Shown here piece by piece: positions 17,562 to 25,550 of a DNA stretch of 64,000 nt. The stretch lies in NCBI GenBank assembly GCA_022787165.1, contig JALFVL010000037.1:1-64000 (forward strand), written 5' to 3'. Source of the stretch: Clostridiales bacterium (GTDB lineage: Bacteria; Bacillota; Clostridia; Christensenellales; Aristaeellaceae). The first letter of the stretch is position 1. The number at the start of each line of letters is the position of its first letter. The notes below the pieces were generated by a model. It worked only from the letters and a program-made list of their open reading frames with translations. It ran no database searches and was not told the DNA's origin. A program made the position numbers and the translations under genes.

Positions 17562-18716
17562 TCAGCTGTTTGCGATGGCCTGGGCGAGCTGCTCCAGCTG
17601 CGCGCGGCTTTCGTTGCTGAGCGCGGACAGGATGCGCACGGCCGGCGTCAGGAGCGTGATGTCCTTGCTGCCCTCCAGAAGGGTCTGCATGACCTTGGCC
17701 GCCTGCGGCGCCCAGCTGCCGTTCTCCATCAGCGCGACGGTGCGGCCCTTGTATCCGCGGGATGTCAGATGCCCGATGAACGCGCGCATGCACGGGAAGA
17801 CATCGGCGTTGTATGTCGTCGCGGCGAGCACGAGGCGGCGGCTGGCGAAGGCCTGCGCCACGGCCTCGGCCCAATCACAGCGGGCCAGGTCAAACAGGCG
17901 GACAGACAGCCCCTGCGCCGAGAGGCGCTCTGCAAGCAGGTCGGCGGCCTCGCGGGTGTGGCCGTAAACGGAGGCGTAGGCGATGGTCACGCCGTCGTTT
18001 TCCGGCGCGTAGGAGGACCAGATGCCATACAGCTCCAGCGCGCGCGGCAGGTTGTCGGTGAGCACGGGGCCGTGCAGCGGCGCAATCGCCGTGACCGTCA
18101 GCGCGGAGAGCTTGCGCAGCACGCCCTGCACCTGTGCGCCATATTTGCCGACGATGCCGAAGTAGTATCTGCGGGCCTCGTCCTCCCAGGGCTCCGGACA
18201 GTCGAGCGCGCCGAATTTGCCGAAGGCGTCCGCAGAAAAGACGACCCCTTCCTTCTCGTCATAGGTCATCATGACCTCCGGCCAATGCACCATCGGCGCG
18301 GCGATGAAGCGGAGCGTGCGGCCGCCCAGCGGCAGCGTATCCCCGTCCTTGACGGTCAGGCTGCGCCCCTCACCGCAATCCCCGTAGAAGCCCTTCATCA
18401 TGGCCAGCGCCTTGGCGGACGCCACGACGGCCGCCTGAGGATAGCGTTCCAGGAACAGGCGGATATTGGCGGAGTGATCCGGCTCCATGTGCTGCACGAT
18501 GAGATAGTCGGGCTGGCGGCTGCCCAGCACGCGGGCGATGTTTTCCAGCCAGACGCCGCCAAAGCGCGCCTCCACCGAATCCAGAACGGCGACTTTCTCA
18601 TCCGTAATGACATAGGAATTATAGGACATGCCGTGCGGCACGGCGTACTGCGCTTCAAACAGGTCGAGGTCGTGATCGTTCACGCCCACATAAGCGATTC
18701 CAGGACGGATGGTCAT
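17562..18716 (-). CDS. fprA: A-type flavoprotein FprA (diiron O2/NO reductase)
   Basis: 384 residues from ATG 18716, which has GAGGAGG 9 bases upstream; longer in-frame starts lack a site. The N-terminal metallo-beta-lactamase domain carries the diiron ligands H76-x-E78-x-D80-H81 (HMEPDHS), then MVHWPE (H near 143), FSADAFG (D near 162) and PLHGPV (H near 223). The C-terminal flavodoxin domain (about 250-384) has the FMN phosphate loop ASVYGHTREAAD and a WAPQA segment. Clostridial FprA reduces O2 to water with electrons from NADH through rubredoxin and its reductase. The divergent neighbour encodes a rubredoxin 255 bp away, fitting an oxygen-defence pair. No reductase gene is nearby. Confidence 0.95.
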   Translation of the reverse strand: MTIRPGIAYVGVNDHDLDLFEAQYAVPHGMSYNSYVITDEKVAVLDSVEARFGGVWLENIARVLGSRQPDYLIVQHMEPDHSANIRLFLERYPQAAVVASAKALAMMKGFYGDCGEGRSLTVKDGDTLPLGGRTLRFIAAPMVHWPEVMMTYDEKEGVVFSADAFGKFGALDCPEPWEDEARRYYFGIVGKYGAQVQGVLRKLSALTVTAIAPLHGPVLTDNLPRALELYGIWSSYAPENDGVTIAYASVYGHTREAADLLAERLSAQGLSVRLFDLARCDWAEAVAQAFASRRLVLAATTYNADVFPCMRAFIGHLTSRGYKGRTVALMENGSWAPQAAKVMQTLLEGSKDITLLTPAVRILSALSNESRAQLEQLAQAIANS

Positions 18717-18760
18717 GGTGTTTTTCCTCCTCATGATTGGTTTCCCCTGACTTCGTAAAT

Positions 18761-18789
18761 ATATTATCAGCAATGCGCGGCAAGTTCAA
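18761..18789 (-). promoter_or_regulatory. Promoter for fprA
   Basis: On the minus strand: TTGAAC (18789-18784), 17 bp, TAATAT (18766-18761), about 45 bases before the fprA ATG. The divergent rubredoxin promoter lies about 75 bp away. Confidence 0.7.
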
Positions 18790-18860
18790 TGCGTTTGCAC
18801 AGATTCGTCATGACCGCACAAAAAGGAAATGAAAAAATGCCTTTTTTATGGGGAAAGCCC

Positions 18861-18889
18861 TTGTTGCCCCCGCCCGTTTGGGGTATAAT
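18861..18889 (+). promoter_or_regulatory. Promoter for the rubredoxin gene
   Basis: TTGTTG (18861-18866), 17 bp, TATAAT (18884-18889), about 80 bases before the ATG at 18971. Confidence 0.75.
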
Positions 18890-18970
18890 GCCGTGCATGA
18901 CCCATGCCGTGCGGAGCGCTTCGCCTGCCCGCGCGCGGGGTCAGCCAAATATTTGAAAGGAGGCGGCGTC

Positions 18971-19129
18971 ATGAAGAAGTACGAGTGCCCGTGCGGCTAC
19001 ATCTATGATCCGGCGATCGGCGATCCCGACAACGGAATTGCCCCCGGAACGGCCTTTGAAGACATCCCGGATTCCTGGGTCTGCCCGGTTTGCGGCCTGG
19101 GCAAGGATGCGTTCTCCGAGATCGATTGA
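18971..19129 (+). CDS. Rubredoxin with an unusual C-P-C first metal-binding knuckle
   Basis: 52 residues, the usual rubredoxin length, with AAAGGAGG 7 bases before the ATG. It carries a single Fe(Cys)4 site and transfers electrons, here probably to FprA next door. The second knuckle is standard (C38-P-V-C41-G), as is the core [26 protein letters not shown]. The first knuckle reads E-C6-P-C8-G-Y, one residue shorter than the normal C-x-x-C-G-Y; the DNA (tgc ccg tgc ggc at 18986-18997) is unambiguous in this sequence. All four cysteines are still present, so iron binding may persist with altered geometry. A bidirectional terminator follows directly. Confidence 0.93.
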   Translation: MKKYECPCGYIYDPAIGDPDNGIAPGTAFEDIPDSWVCPVCGLGKDAFSEID

Positions 19130-19141
19130 CCGGTGAACGGC

Positions 19142-19192
19142 AACAAAGCGGCCCTGCTGCGCTCTTTGAAAGCGCGGCAGGGCCGCTTTGTT
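19142..19192. terminator. Bidirectional terminator between rubredoxin and the CotH gene
   Basis: A 22-bp stem (19142-19163 with 19171-19192, one G-T pair, loop ctttgaa) has AACAAAG at the left foot and CTTTGTTT at the right, so a T-rich tail appears on both strands. It lies 13 bases after the rubredoxin stop. Confidence 0.9.
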
Positions 19193-19273
19193 TCTGCGCC
19201 GCTTCGGACCCGGCCGCAGAGCAACGGGATGGACGGCATTTCGTCGGAGATGCCGCCAGCAGCATGCCGGTTT
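19193..19273 (-). repeat. Hairpin-headed intergenic element, inverted copy
   Basis: Read on the minus strand: AACCGGCA-tgc-TGCTGG head hairpin (head starts at 19270), then CTCCGACGA starting at 19249, 21 nt after the head start, as in the copies at 28742 and 50882. It lies between the CotH stop and the shared terminator, so it would be in the 3' untranslated region of the CotH transcript. Confidence 0.6.
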
Positions 19274-21602
19274 ATTGCGCCGTATACAGGTCGCCGAAAT
19301 AGCGCGCCATCTCCTCGTCGCTGAGCTTGAAGGCCCGCTGCGCGCTTTGCACCATCGCCGCCACGCGGTCGTTTTCCTCGCTTTTGACGAAGTCGCGCAA
19401 AAACTGCACGTGCTCCTGCCAGGATGCATAGGAGCCTCCCCAACGCTCGTAGTTGTAGGGCAGATCGTGCGCAACCTCCTGCGCCAGCTCGTCGATGCGC
19501 GCGAGGACCCGCTCCGGCGCGTAGGTGTTCTCAAGATGCCAGACGAGCCGTCGGATCATCTGATCCTTGAACTGCGGGTTCTCCAGCAGCGCGTTGATGA
19601 CCACCGTGTTGAGCGCGGCGTCCTCGCTGACCTTGCCGATCATCTGGTGCAGCGCGGCGGGCTGCGACCCGAAGGCCCAGTCGAGGTCGAAATTGACGAT
19701 GCGCCACAGGCCGTCCCCGCCTTTGGAGCGGACGTGGCGGATGTTCGGGTAATCGCGGTCGCCGGAGTAGGCGCGCGCGATGTAATAATCCATGAAGCTC
19801 TCCAGGCAGAGCTGGCTGGCGACGTAGTCAAAGCTCTCCTGCTGGGAGAGGTCGCTGCGCTTGCAGTAGCGCATCAGCGCGAGCCAGTCGTCCCGCTCGC
19901 CGGCCTCGGCCTTCGTCCAGCCGTAGATGATGTCGACGTCCTCCTCCTCGCCGCCCAGATAGGAGGCGACGAAGTCGTCCGAGACGCGCTCGCGGATGTA
20001 GTAGACGCCGAAATACGCGCCGTCGATGAAGAGGTTGACCGGCTTGTAGCGCTGATAGAGCACCTCCGGCATCGTCTGCGCCGTCAGCGAGGTCAGAAAT
20101 TCATCGCGAAAAAAAGCGCGGTTCGCGTCCTCCGAGCCGCAGCGAAGCACGAGCGAATTGAAGGAGGTGACAGGCGAATCCTCAAACAGCGCGTATTCGA
20201 GCTGCCCGGTTCCGTACTGGGCACGGAAGCGCACAGAGAAGCTCTTCTTCTCCAGCTTGCGGCTGCCCTGCCCGTGAATCTTCAGCCCGCAGTCGACGCT
20301 GAATGCCGTCTGTCCGCTCTCAATGAGGGTCAGGTTGACGGCGATCTCGCGGTTGTGCTGCTCATAGAGCGTGTAGATGCCGTTGGGGCCGAGGATGGCG
20401 CCCGGCTCGCCGCTGATGCACAGCAGCGGGAGCTCGTATTTCTCCGCGTCAAACAGGTAATGGCAGGTCGCCGTGGGTGACCAGAGCTTTCCCTCGGCCA
20501 GGGCGCGCGCGCGCAGCACACAGCTTGCCGTAACGTCGATGGGCGTGCCGTCGTAGCGCGCGCTCTTCTGCGTGGGCAGACGGCCGTCGAGCGTATAATA
20601 AATCGCGCCCTCGCCGCTGAGCGTCACGGCGGCGGGGGCGCTGACTGCGCCGCTTTTGAGGCTGACCTGGGGCGTCTGCGTGATGCCCGTCAGGCCCTCG
20701 GGGTTTGGCTGCCCGATGGAGGGCGTATCGTAGTAGCAGAGGGCGTCTCCGCTCCTGCCGTAGGAGGTATCCGGCGTCAGCGGCGGGACATAGAGCGCGT
20801 CGACGCACTGGCCGTTTGAATCGCTGACGTAGAGCGCCTCGCCGGTGGCGGGAATCTTGAAGGGCGCCTCGCGCGGCGCTTCCCTGCCGGAGGCCTGTAC
20901 GACGTAGCATTCGCCCGGCGCGAGCTCGACAGCGGGCAGCTGCCAGAGGAAGGGATTCTTCTTCTTGTCGGAGAGGTAGTAGTCGCTCAGAAGCAGGGGC
21001 TCGCTGCCGACATTTTGCAGCTCGATCAGGTCGTTGTATTCGCCGTCCAGCGGCAGCAGCCTGCTGTTGGAGGAGATGACCTCGCTGACGGCCAGCGTCT
21101 GCCCGCTCGTGACGCTGGCGCGGTAGGCTGCCGCGCCCTCCGCCGTGTTGGCATAGCCGGGCGAGGGCTGCTGCGTCAGGCCCAGACCGGCCTGCCAGAC
21201 GTTGTTCTCCATCGCGGGCAGCTCGGCCTCGTCGCACAGCGCGCCGTCGCGATCAAACAGATACAGCTCACAGCCCTCCTTCGCCAGGCGCAGGCCGGGC
21301 AGATCCACGTCGCACAGCAGCAGCGCATAGCTGTCCGGCGCAAGCTCGACGGCAGGCAGATGGCAGGCGAGGGGATCGTCCGCCTCCCGCGAGAGAAAGT
21401 AATCGGAGAGCATCACCGCGCTGTCCCCACCGTTGTAAAGCTCGACATAGTCGTGAAAGCCCAGCAGGAAGTCCGTGTCGTTGTTGCTCTGGGCCTCGCT
21501 GATGCGCAGCGCGCCGTCCTCCGCCAGGGCAGGGAGGGCAGTCAGCGCCAGCAGGCATGCGAGACAGAGAAGCCGGATCGCGGGAAGGACAAAGCTGCGC
21601 AT
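19272..21602 (-). CDS. Secreted protein with two lamin-tail domains and a CotH kinase-like domain
   Basis: 776 residues from ATG 21602 (GAAAGGAAA upstream); the open frame extends farther 5' but only through intergenic and antisense sequence. Residues 1-27 are a signal peptide (LLALTALPALAED). Lamin-tail beta domains follow at about 30-140 (ISEAQSNNDTD...DYVELYNGGDSAVMLSDYFLS) and 165-290 (VSEVISSNSR...DLIELQNVGSEPLLLSDYYLS). A short Ig/chitobiase-like segment (IYYTLDGRLPT) comes next, then the CotH domain (about 380-740) with GSRKLEKKSFSVRFR, LRCGSEDANRAFFRDEF, VNLFIDGAYFGVYYIRERV and NFDLDWAFG (paired Asp expected to bind metal/ATP). CotH of spores is a protein kinase; extracellular clostridial relatives have unknown targets, and no ATP source outside the cell is known. 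Alone in its transcription unit. Confidence 0.85.
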   Translation of the reverse strand: MRSFVLPAIRLLCLACLLALTALPALAEDGALRISEAQSNNDTDFLLGFHDYVELYNGGDSAVMLSDYFLSREADDPLACHLPAVELAPDSYALLLCDVDLPGLRLAKEGCELYLFDRDGALCDEAELPAMENNVWQAGLGLTQQPSPGYANTAEGAAAYRASVTSGQTLAVSEVISSNSRLLPLDGEYNDLIELQNVGSEPLLLSDYYLSDKKKNPFLWQLPAVELAPGECYVVQASGREAPREAPFKIPATGEALYVSDSNGQCVDALYVPPLTPDTSYGRSGDALCYYDTPSIGQPNPEGLTGITQTPQVSLKSGAVSAPAAVTLSGEGAIYYTLDGRLPTQKSARYDGTPIDVTASCVLRARALAEGKLWSPTATCHYLFDAEKYELPLLCISGEPGAILGPNGIYTLYEQHNREIAVNLTLIESGQTAFSVDCGLKIHGQGSRKLEKKSFSVRFRAQYGTGQLEYALFEDSPVTSFNSLVLRCGSEDANRAFFRDEFLTSLTAQTMPEVLYQRYKPVNLFIDGAYFGVYYIRERVSDDFVASYLGGEEEDVDIIYGWTKAEAGERDDWLALMRYCKRSDLSQQESFDYVASQLCLESFMDYYIARAYSGDRDYPNIRHVRSKGGDGLWRIVNFDLDWAFGSQPAALHQMIGKVSEDAALNTVVINALLENPQFKDQMIRRLVWHLENTYAPERVLARIDELAQEVAHDLPYNYERWGGSYASWQEHVQFLRDFVKSEENDRVAAMVQSAQRAFKLSDEEMARYFGDLYTAQ

Positions 21603-21665
21603 GGTCAGGTTTCCTTTCGTGAGCGGGCCTGCCGGACGGATGCGGGGCCCCTGATTTTCAATAGA

Positions 21666-21695
21666 ATTATATAATGCAGGCCGTTTTGATGTCAA
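21666..21695 (-). promoter_or_regulatory. Promoter for the CotH gene
   Basis: On the minus strand: consensus TTGACA (21695-21690), 18 bp, consensus TATAAT (21671-21666), about 65 bases before the ATG at 21602. Confidence 0.85.
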
Positions 21696-21792
21696 GTTTG
21701 TTTCATGCGGCGTGCCGGATGAAAGCGGATGGAGGGACGGCGGGAGCATCATGGAAATTTTTGGGATGAAAATGGAAGTCTGCTTCGTTGTA

Positions 21793-21801
21793 TGGTATAA
21801 T
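21793..21801 (+). promoter_or_regulatory. Extended -10 promoter for the FHA/SEDS/PBP operon
   Basis: TGGTATAAT (21793-21801) is an extended -10; the matching -35 position (21773-21778, TGGAAG) is weak. The TTG start of the first gene lies 57 bases downstream. Confidence 0.65.
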
Positions 21802-21857
21802 CGGTGGGAATGCATGTCCCGCCGGCGGCGACCTCCGGCGGAGAGGAGGCGCGGCGA

Positions 21858-22496
21858 TTGAATCAGGCGTGGTATCAGGTGGTTTCCCTGCTGTTTGGCT
21901 ATGCGGGCGCGGCGATCATTGCCGTGGTCGTGCTGCTGGGCGCGCGCAAGCTTGCCGCGGACAGGGCGCTCTGGCGGCGCGTCGGGCGAGAGCTGCCGCG
22001 CTGCGGCGCGGCGGGGACGCTCTGCGTGCTCACGGCGGGGGAGCGGCGGCTGAGCGCGGGGACGGAGCTCCCCGTTCCCTATGAGGGGACGCTCGGCTCG
22101 GCGCACAGCTGCGACGTCTGCATTCCCGTGCGCAGGGTACACATGCGCTCGGCCTTCTTCTGGATGGAGAAGGACGCGCTGCACATGGTCGCGCTGCACA
22201 GGGACGGCTTCATGGCCGACGGCGTGCCGGTGGAGCCGGGCGACGAGGCCGTGCTGCGCGACGGCGCGGTGCTGTGCATCGGGGAGATCCGGCTGGCGCT
22301 GCGCCTGAAGGGGCGCACGGCGGATCGCGAGGCCAATGTCGGCCCGTATGTCACGAAGGCCAGGCGGAGCAAGGCGCAGCAGGGCCGGGGCGACGGGTTG
22401 GGCGCGCCCGGCAAGGGCGAGGCCCGCCGCGAGCGGAAGATCGAAAGCAGGACGACGGAGAAGGCGCGCAGAACGGGCGCGGCCAAGAAGGGGTGA
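21858..22496 (+). CDS. Membrane-anchored FHA-domain protein
   Basis: 212 residues. I chose the TTG at 21858 (L N Q A W Y as Met-Asn-Gln...) because GAGAGGAGG ends 8 bases upstream; an upstream in-frame ATG at 21804 sits next to the promoter and has no site. Residues about 6-28 form one membrane helix. Residues about 70-150 resemble a forkhead-associated phosphothreonine-binding domain (LGSAHSCDVCIPVRRVHMRSAFFWMEKDALHM...FMADGVPVEPGDEAVLRDGAVLCIGEIRLAL). The last 55 residues are Arg/Lys-rich and probably disordered. It lies 4 bp before a SEDS gene and its PBP partner, a common arrangement in Clostridia and Actinobacteria in which the FHA protein probably couples Ser/Thr phosphorylation to wall synthesis. 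No Ser/Thr kinase is in this window. Confidence 0.75.
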   Translation: MNQAWYQVVSLLFGYAGAAIIAVVVLLGARKLAADRALWRRVGRELPRCGAAGTLCVLTAGERRLSAGTELPVPYEGTLGSAHSCDVCIPVRRVHMRSAFFWMEKDALHMVALHRDGFMADGVPVEPGDEAVLRDGAVLCIGEIRLALRLKGRTADREANVGPYVTKARRSKAQQGRGDGLGAPGKGEARRERKIESRTTEKARRTGAAKKG

Positions 22497-22500
22497 ACGC

Positions 22501-24042
22501 ATGGCGCGCAGGCAGGAGGTCTATACCGCCCGCAGGAGGCCGGCGGACGAGGAGGTCCGCACCTCCGCAAAGGACATGCTCCCTAAAAAGATCCTCGTCA
22601 GGGAGGAAGAAAGGGCTGGCGGCGAGGCGGCGCAAAAGCCGGCGGCAAAGGCGGCCTCCTCCGCCAGAAAGACGGAGGCATCCGCCCCAAGGCGGGCCGC
22701 GCGCTCCGCAAAGCAGAGCGGCGCGGCTTCCCGCGCGAACAAGCGCGCGCTGAAGGAGAAAAAGAAGAAGGACGCCATCTTCCGCGACCGGCGGCGCGCG
22801 GTCAGCCGGGGCGCGGACTTCGGCGTGACGGTCATCGCGCTGCTGACGGCGGCGTTTGAGGCGATGGGCCTGATGCTGGCCGCGCTGCGCACGCCGGGCG
22901 CGATGGACACGCAGGCGCTCATGCTGATGGCGGCGATGGTGCCGCTGGGGCTGGCGACGACGCTGCTACTGCCGCGCGCGCTGCCCATCGACGCGCTGAT
23001 CATGGCGCTGACGAACTTCCTTTGCGGCGTGAGCGTCGTGATCCTCTACACGGTCTCCCCGGAGCGCGGCGTGCGCCAGACGGTGTTTTATGCCGGGGGC
23101 CTGGCCGTCATGCTGCTCGCAGCGGCCGTCGTCTCGCGCAAGCGGCGATGGAAGGGGCTGACGCTGCTGTCGATGGTGCTGGGCATCGCGGCGCTCGTGC
23201 TGCCGCTGCTCTTTGGCGAATGGAACAACGGCGCGAAGAATTGGGTCTCCGTGCCGGGGCTTGGCTCGTTTCAGCCCAGCGAGCTGGTGAAGCTCTGCGT
23301 CGTGCTGACGCTGGCCTACTATTTCAGCGCGCACAGAACCGTCGCGCAGATGATGCCGGCGATCCTCTTTGTCGGGGCCTGCCTGCTGCTGCTCATGCTC
23401 CAGCGGGATCTGGGCACGGCGCTGATCTACTACATGACGACGCTGGTGCTCTTCTATGTCGCCTGCGGCAACGTGCCGCTGACCGTGCTGGGCGCCGGCG
23501 GGGGCGCGGCGGCGGCCGTGATGGGCTACCAGATGTTCGCGCATGTCAAGGTGCGCGTCGCGATGTGGAAAAATCCGTGGAGCGATCCGCTGGATAAGGG
23601 CTACCAGATCATTCAGGCACTGCTGGCCATCGGCTCGGGCGGGCTCTTTGGCGTGGGCCTGGGGCAGGGCACGCCGGAGAAGATTCCCGCCTACTACAAC
23701 GACTTCATCTTCGCCGTCATCTGCGAGCAGATGGGCCTGATCTTCGGCCTGCTGGTGCTGGCGGTCTATCTGCTGCTCATCGCCCGGGGCGTGACGGTCA
23801 TCACGCGGGCGCGCCGCTCGTTTGACATGCTGCTGGGCTGCGGCGTGCTGGCGATGCTGGCGATTCAGACGCTGATGATCGTCGGCGGCGTCATCAAGAT
23901 GATCCCGCTGACCGGCGTGACGATGCCGCTGATGAGCTACGGCGGCTCGTCGCTGGTCTCCTGCCTGGCGATGACCGGCATCCTGCATGGCGTCAGCGCC
24001 CGCGCGCAGGACAATCTCGAGGAGGACATCCTGGGCGCCTGA
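22501..24042 (+). CDS. SEDS-family peptidoglycan glycosyltransferase (FtsW/RodA/SpoVE type)
   Basis: 513 residues from ATG 22501, 4 bases after the FHA gene, with AAGGGG upstream. Residues 1-100 are an unusually long, very basic, presumably cytoplasmic extension (many Lys/Arg, low complexity, KEKKKKDAIFRDRRRA), then about 10-12 membrane helices. SEDS landmarks are present: LFGEWNNGAKNWVSVPGLGSFQPSELVKL (first extracellular loop and catalytic region), QRDLGTALIYYMT, then GSGGLFGVGLGQGTPEKIPAYYNDFIFAVICEQMG and GVTMPLMSYGGSS. SEDS proteins polymerise lipid II at the membrane with a class B PBP, encoded directly downstream. Whether it serves elongation, division or sporulation cannot be told from the sequence. 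Confidence 0.92.
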   Translation: MARRQEVYTARRRPADEEVRTSAKDMLPKKILVREEERAGGEAAQKPAAKAASSARKTEASAPRRAARSAKQSGAASRANKRALKEKKKKDAIFRDRRRAVSRGADFGVTVIALLTAAFEAMGLMLAALRTPGAMDTQALMLMAAMVPLGLATTLLLPRALPIDALIMALTNFLCGVSVVILYTVSPERGVRQTVFYAGGLAVMLLAAAVVSRKRRWKGLTLLSMVLGIAALVLPLLFGEWNNGAKNWVSVPGLGSFQPSELVKLCVVLTLAYYFSAHRTVAQMMPAILFVGACLLLLMLQRDLGTALIYYMTTLVLFYVACGNVPLTVLGAGGGAAAAVMGYQMFAHVKVRVAMWKNPWSDPLDKGYQIIQALLAIGSGGLFGVGLGQGTPEKIPAYYNDFIFAVICEQMGLIFGLLVLAVYLLLIARGVTVITRARRSFDMLLGCGVLAMLAIQTLMIVGGVIKMIPLTGVTMPLMSYGGSSLVSCLAMTGILHGVSARAQDNLEEDILGA

Positions 24043-24057
24043 CGGGGAGGGATTTGT

Positions 24058-25464
24058 ATCAAGGTCATCAAGCGGCGCATCCGCATGCTCCTGGCGGTCG
24101 CGGCGGCGTTTTTCGCCGTCACCGTCGCCTATTGCTGCTACTCGGTCTACTTCTACGGCGGCCGCTGGGTCGCCAACCCGTACAACCCGCGCATCAGCAG
24201 CCGCAAGCAGAGCGTCATCATGGGCACGGTCACGGACAGGGACGGCGCCGTCCTCGCCTACACGGATGAGAGCGGAAGCCGCCGCTATAACGGCAGCGAG
24301 GCGACGCGCAGGGCCGTCTCCCAGGTGATCGGCGACAGCGGCGGCAAGGCCTCCACGGGCGTGGACACGTTCCACGCGCAGTACCTGCTGGGCTTCAAGG
24401 CGAGCATCTTTGAGCGCCTGGGCGACGCGATCACCGGCACGACGCAGCGCGGCGACGATTTGCAGCTGACGGTCTCCGCGCAGCTCTCGCGCTACATCAG
24501 CGAGCAGTTTCCCGCGGGCAAGCGCGGCGCGGTGGTCGTGCTCAACTATCGGACGGGGGAAATCCTCTCGATGGTCTCCATGCCGCAGTTCGACCCAACG
24601 GACATGGACAGCGCGCTTGAGGACGAGGAGGCCGGCGCGCTCATCAACCGCGCGACGCAGGGGCTCTATCCGCCCGGCTCGACGTTCAAGATCGTGACGC
24701 TGGCCGCGGCGCTTGAAAACCTGCCGGACCTTGACAGCTTCGCCTTTGACTGCACGGGCTATTATCCCGTGGGCAGCTACGCCGTCACGGACAACAGCGC
24801 GCACGGCGTGCAGTCGCTCTCCAGCGCGTTCACGAATTCCTGCAACACGACGTTCGCGGCGCTCTCGCAGGAGCTGGGCTACTCGATGCTCGGCGCGACG
24901 GCGGAGCGCTTTGGCTTCAACCAGAACTTCCTCTTCGACGATCTGATCGTCTACAACTCGAGCTACCCCATCGACGGCCTGAGCGCGGAGGATCTGGCCT
25001 GGTCGGCGGTCGGCCAGGGGCGCGTGCTCGCCACGCCGCTGCACATGGCGATGATCGCCGCCTCGGTCGCCAATGGCGGCGTGATGAACGAGCCGCGGCT
25101 GCTGCGCCGGATCACGACGCCGCAGGGCGGCACGCGCCCACTGCCGGCGAGCGACACTGGCTGGCGCGTGATGAGCGAGAGCGTCGCCGCGCGGCTGGAG
25201 ACGGAGATGATCCGGGTCGTAAAATCCGGAACGGGCACGCATGCCGCGCTGGGCAACGGCTACGTTGTGGCGGGCAAGACGGGCTCGGCGGAGGTCAGCG
25301 ACGACAAGAGCGTCGCCGCACACGCCTGGTTTGTCGGCTATATCACCAATGACAACGCGCCCTACGCGATCTGCGTGCTCGTGGAAAACGGCGGGGCGGG
25401 CGGCACGGTCGCCGCGCCTCTGGCGCGAAGGACGCTGCAAAAGGCGATCAATCTCGGCCTGTAA
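24058..25464 (+). CDS. Class B-like penicillin-binding protein (transpeptidase), probable ATC start
   Basis: About 468 residues if translation starts at the ATC at 24058 (Ile-Lys-Val-Ile-Lys-Arg-Arg...), 6 bases after GGGGAGGG. The first ATG, at 24085, has no ribosome site and would remove the basic stretch before the membrane anchor (LLAVAAAFFAVTVAYCCYSVYF). The transpeptidase motifs are complete: S208-T-F-K (YPPGSTFKI), S261-C-N and K407-T-G-S. The N-terminal dimerisation region is short, and there are no PASTA domains. It crosslinks peptidoglycan outside the membrane, paired with the SEDS polymerase encoded 15 bp upstream. Resembles the PBPA/PbpA group of FHA-SEDS-PBP operons. Start codon is the only uncertain part. 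Confidence 0.9.
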   Translation: MKVIKRRIRMLLAVAAAFFAVTVAYCCYSVYFYGGRWVANPYNPRISSRKQSVIMGTVTDRDGAVLAYTDESGSRRYNGSEATRRAVSQVIGDSGGKASTGVDTFHAQYLLGFKASIFERLGDAITGTTQRGDDLQLTVSAQLSRYISEQFPAGKRGAVVVLNYRTGEILSMVSMPQFDPTDMDSALEDEEAGALINRATQGLYPPGSTFKIVTLAAALENLPDLDSFAFDCTGYYPVGSYAVTDNSAHGVQSLSSAFTNSCNTTFAALSQELGYSMLGATAERFGFNQNFLFDDLIVYNSSYPIDGLSAEDLAWSAVGQGRVLATPLHMAMIAASVANGGVMNEPRLLRRITTPQGGTRPLPASDTGWRVMSESVAARLETEMIRVVKSGTGTHAALGNGYVVAGKTGSAEVSDDKSVAAHAWFVGYITNDNAPYAICVLVENGGAGGTVAAPLARRTLQKAINLGL

Positions 25465-25550
25465 GCCGGGAGCGGACAGATACGAAAGGGCCCGGCAAGC
25501 GGGCCGCGAGGCGTTTCAAAAACAGAACCGACGAAAGCGAGGAATCTGGC

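Noticed and set aside
21603-22502. Upstream extension of the CotH reading frame to 22502
   Set aside because: It runs antisense to the FHA gene and across a perfect promoter; the signal peptide begins at 21602.
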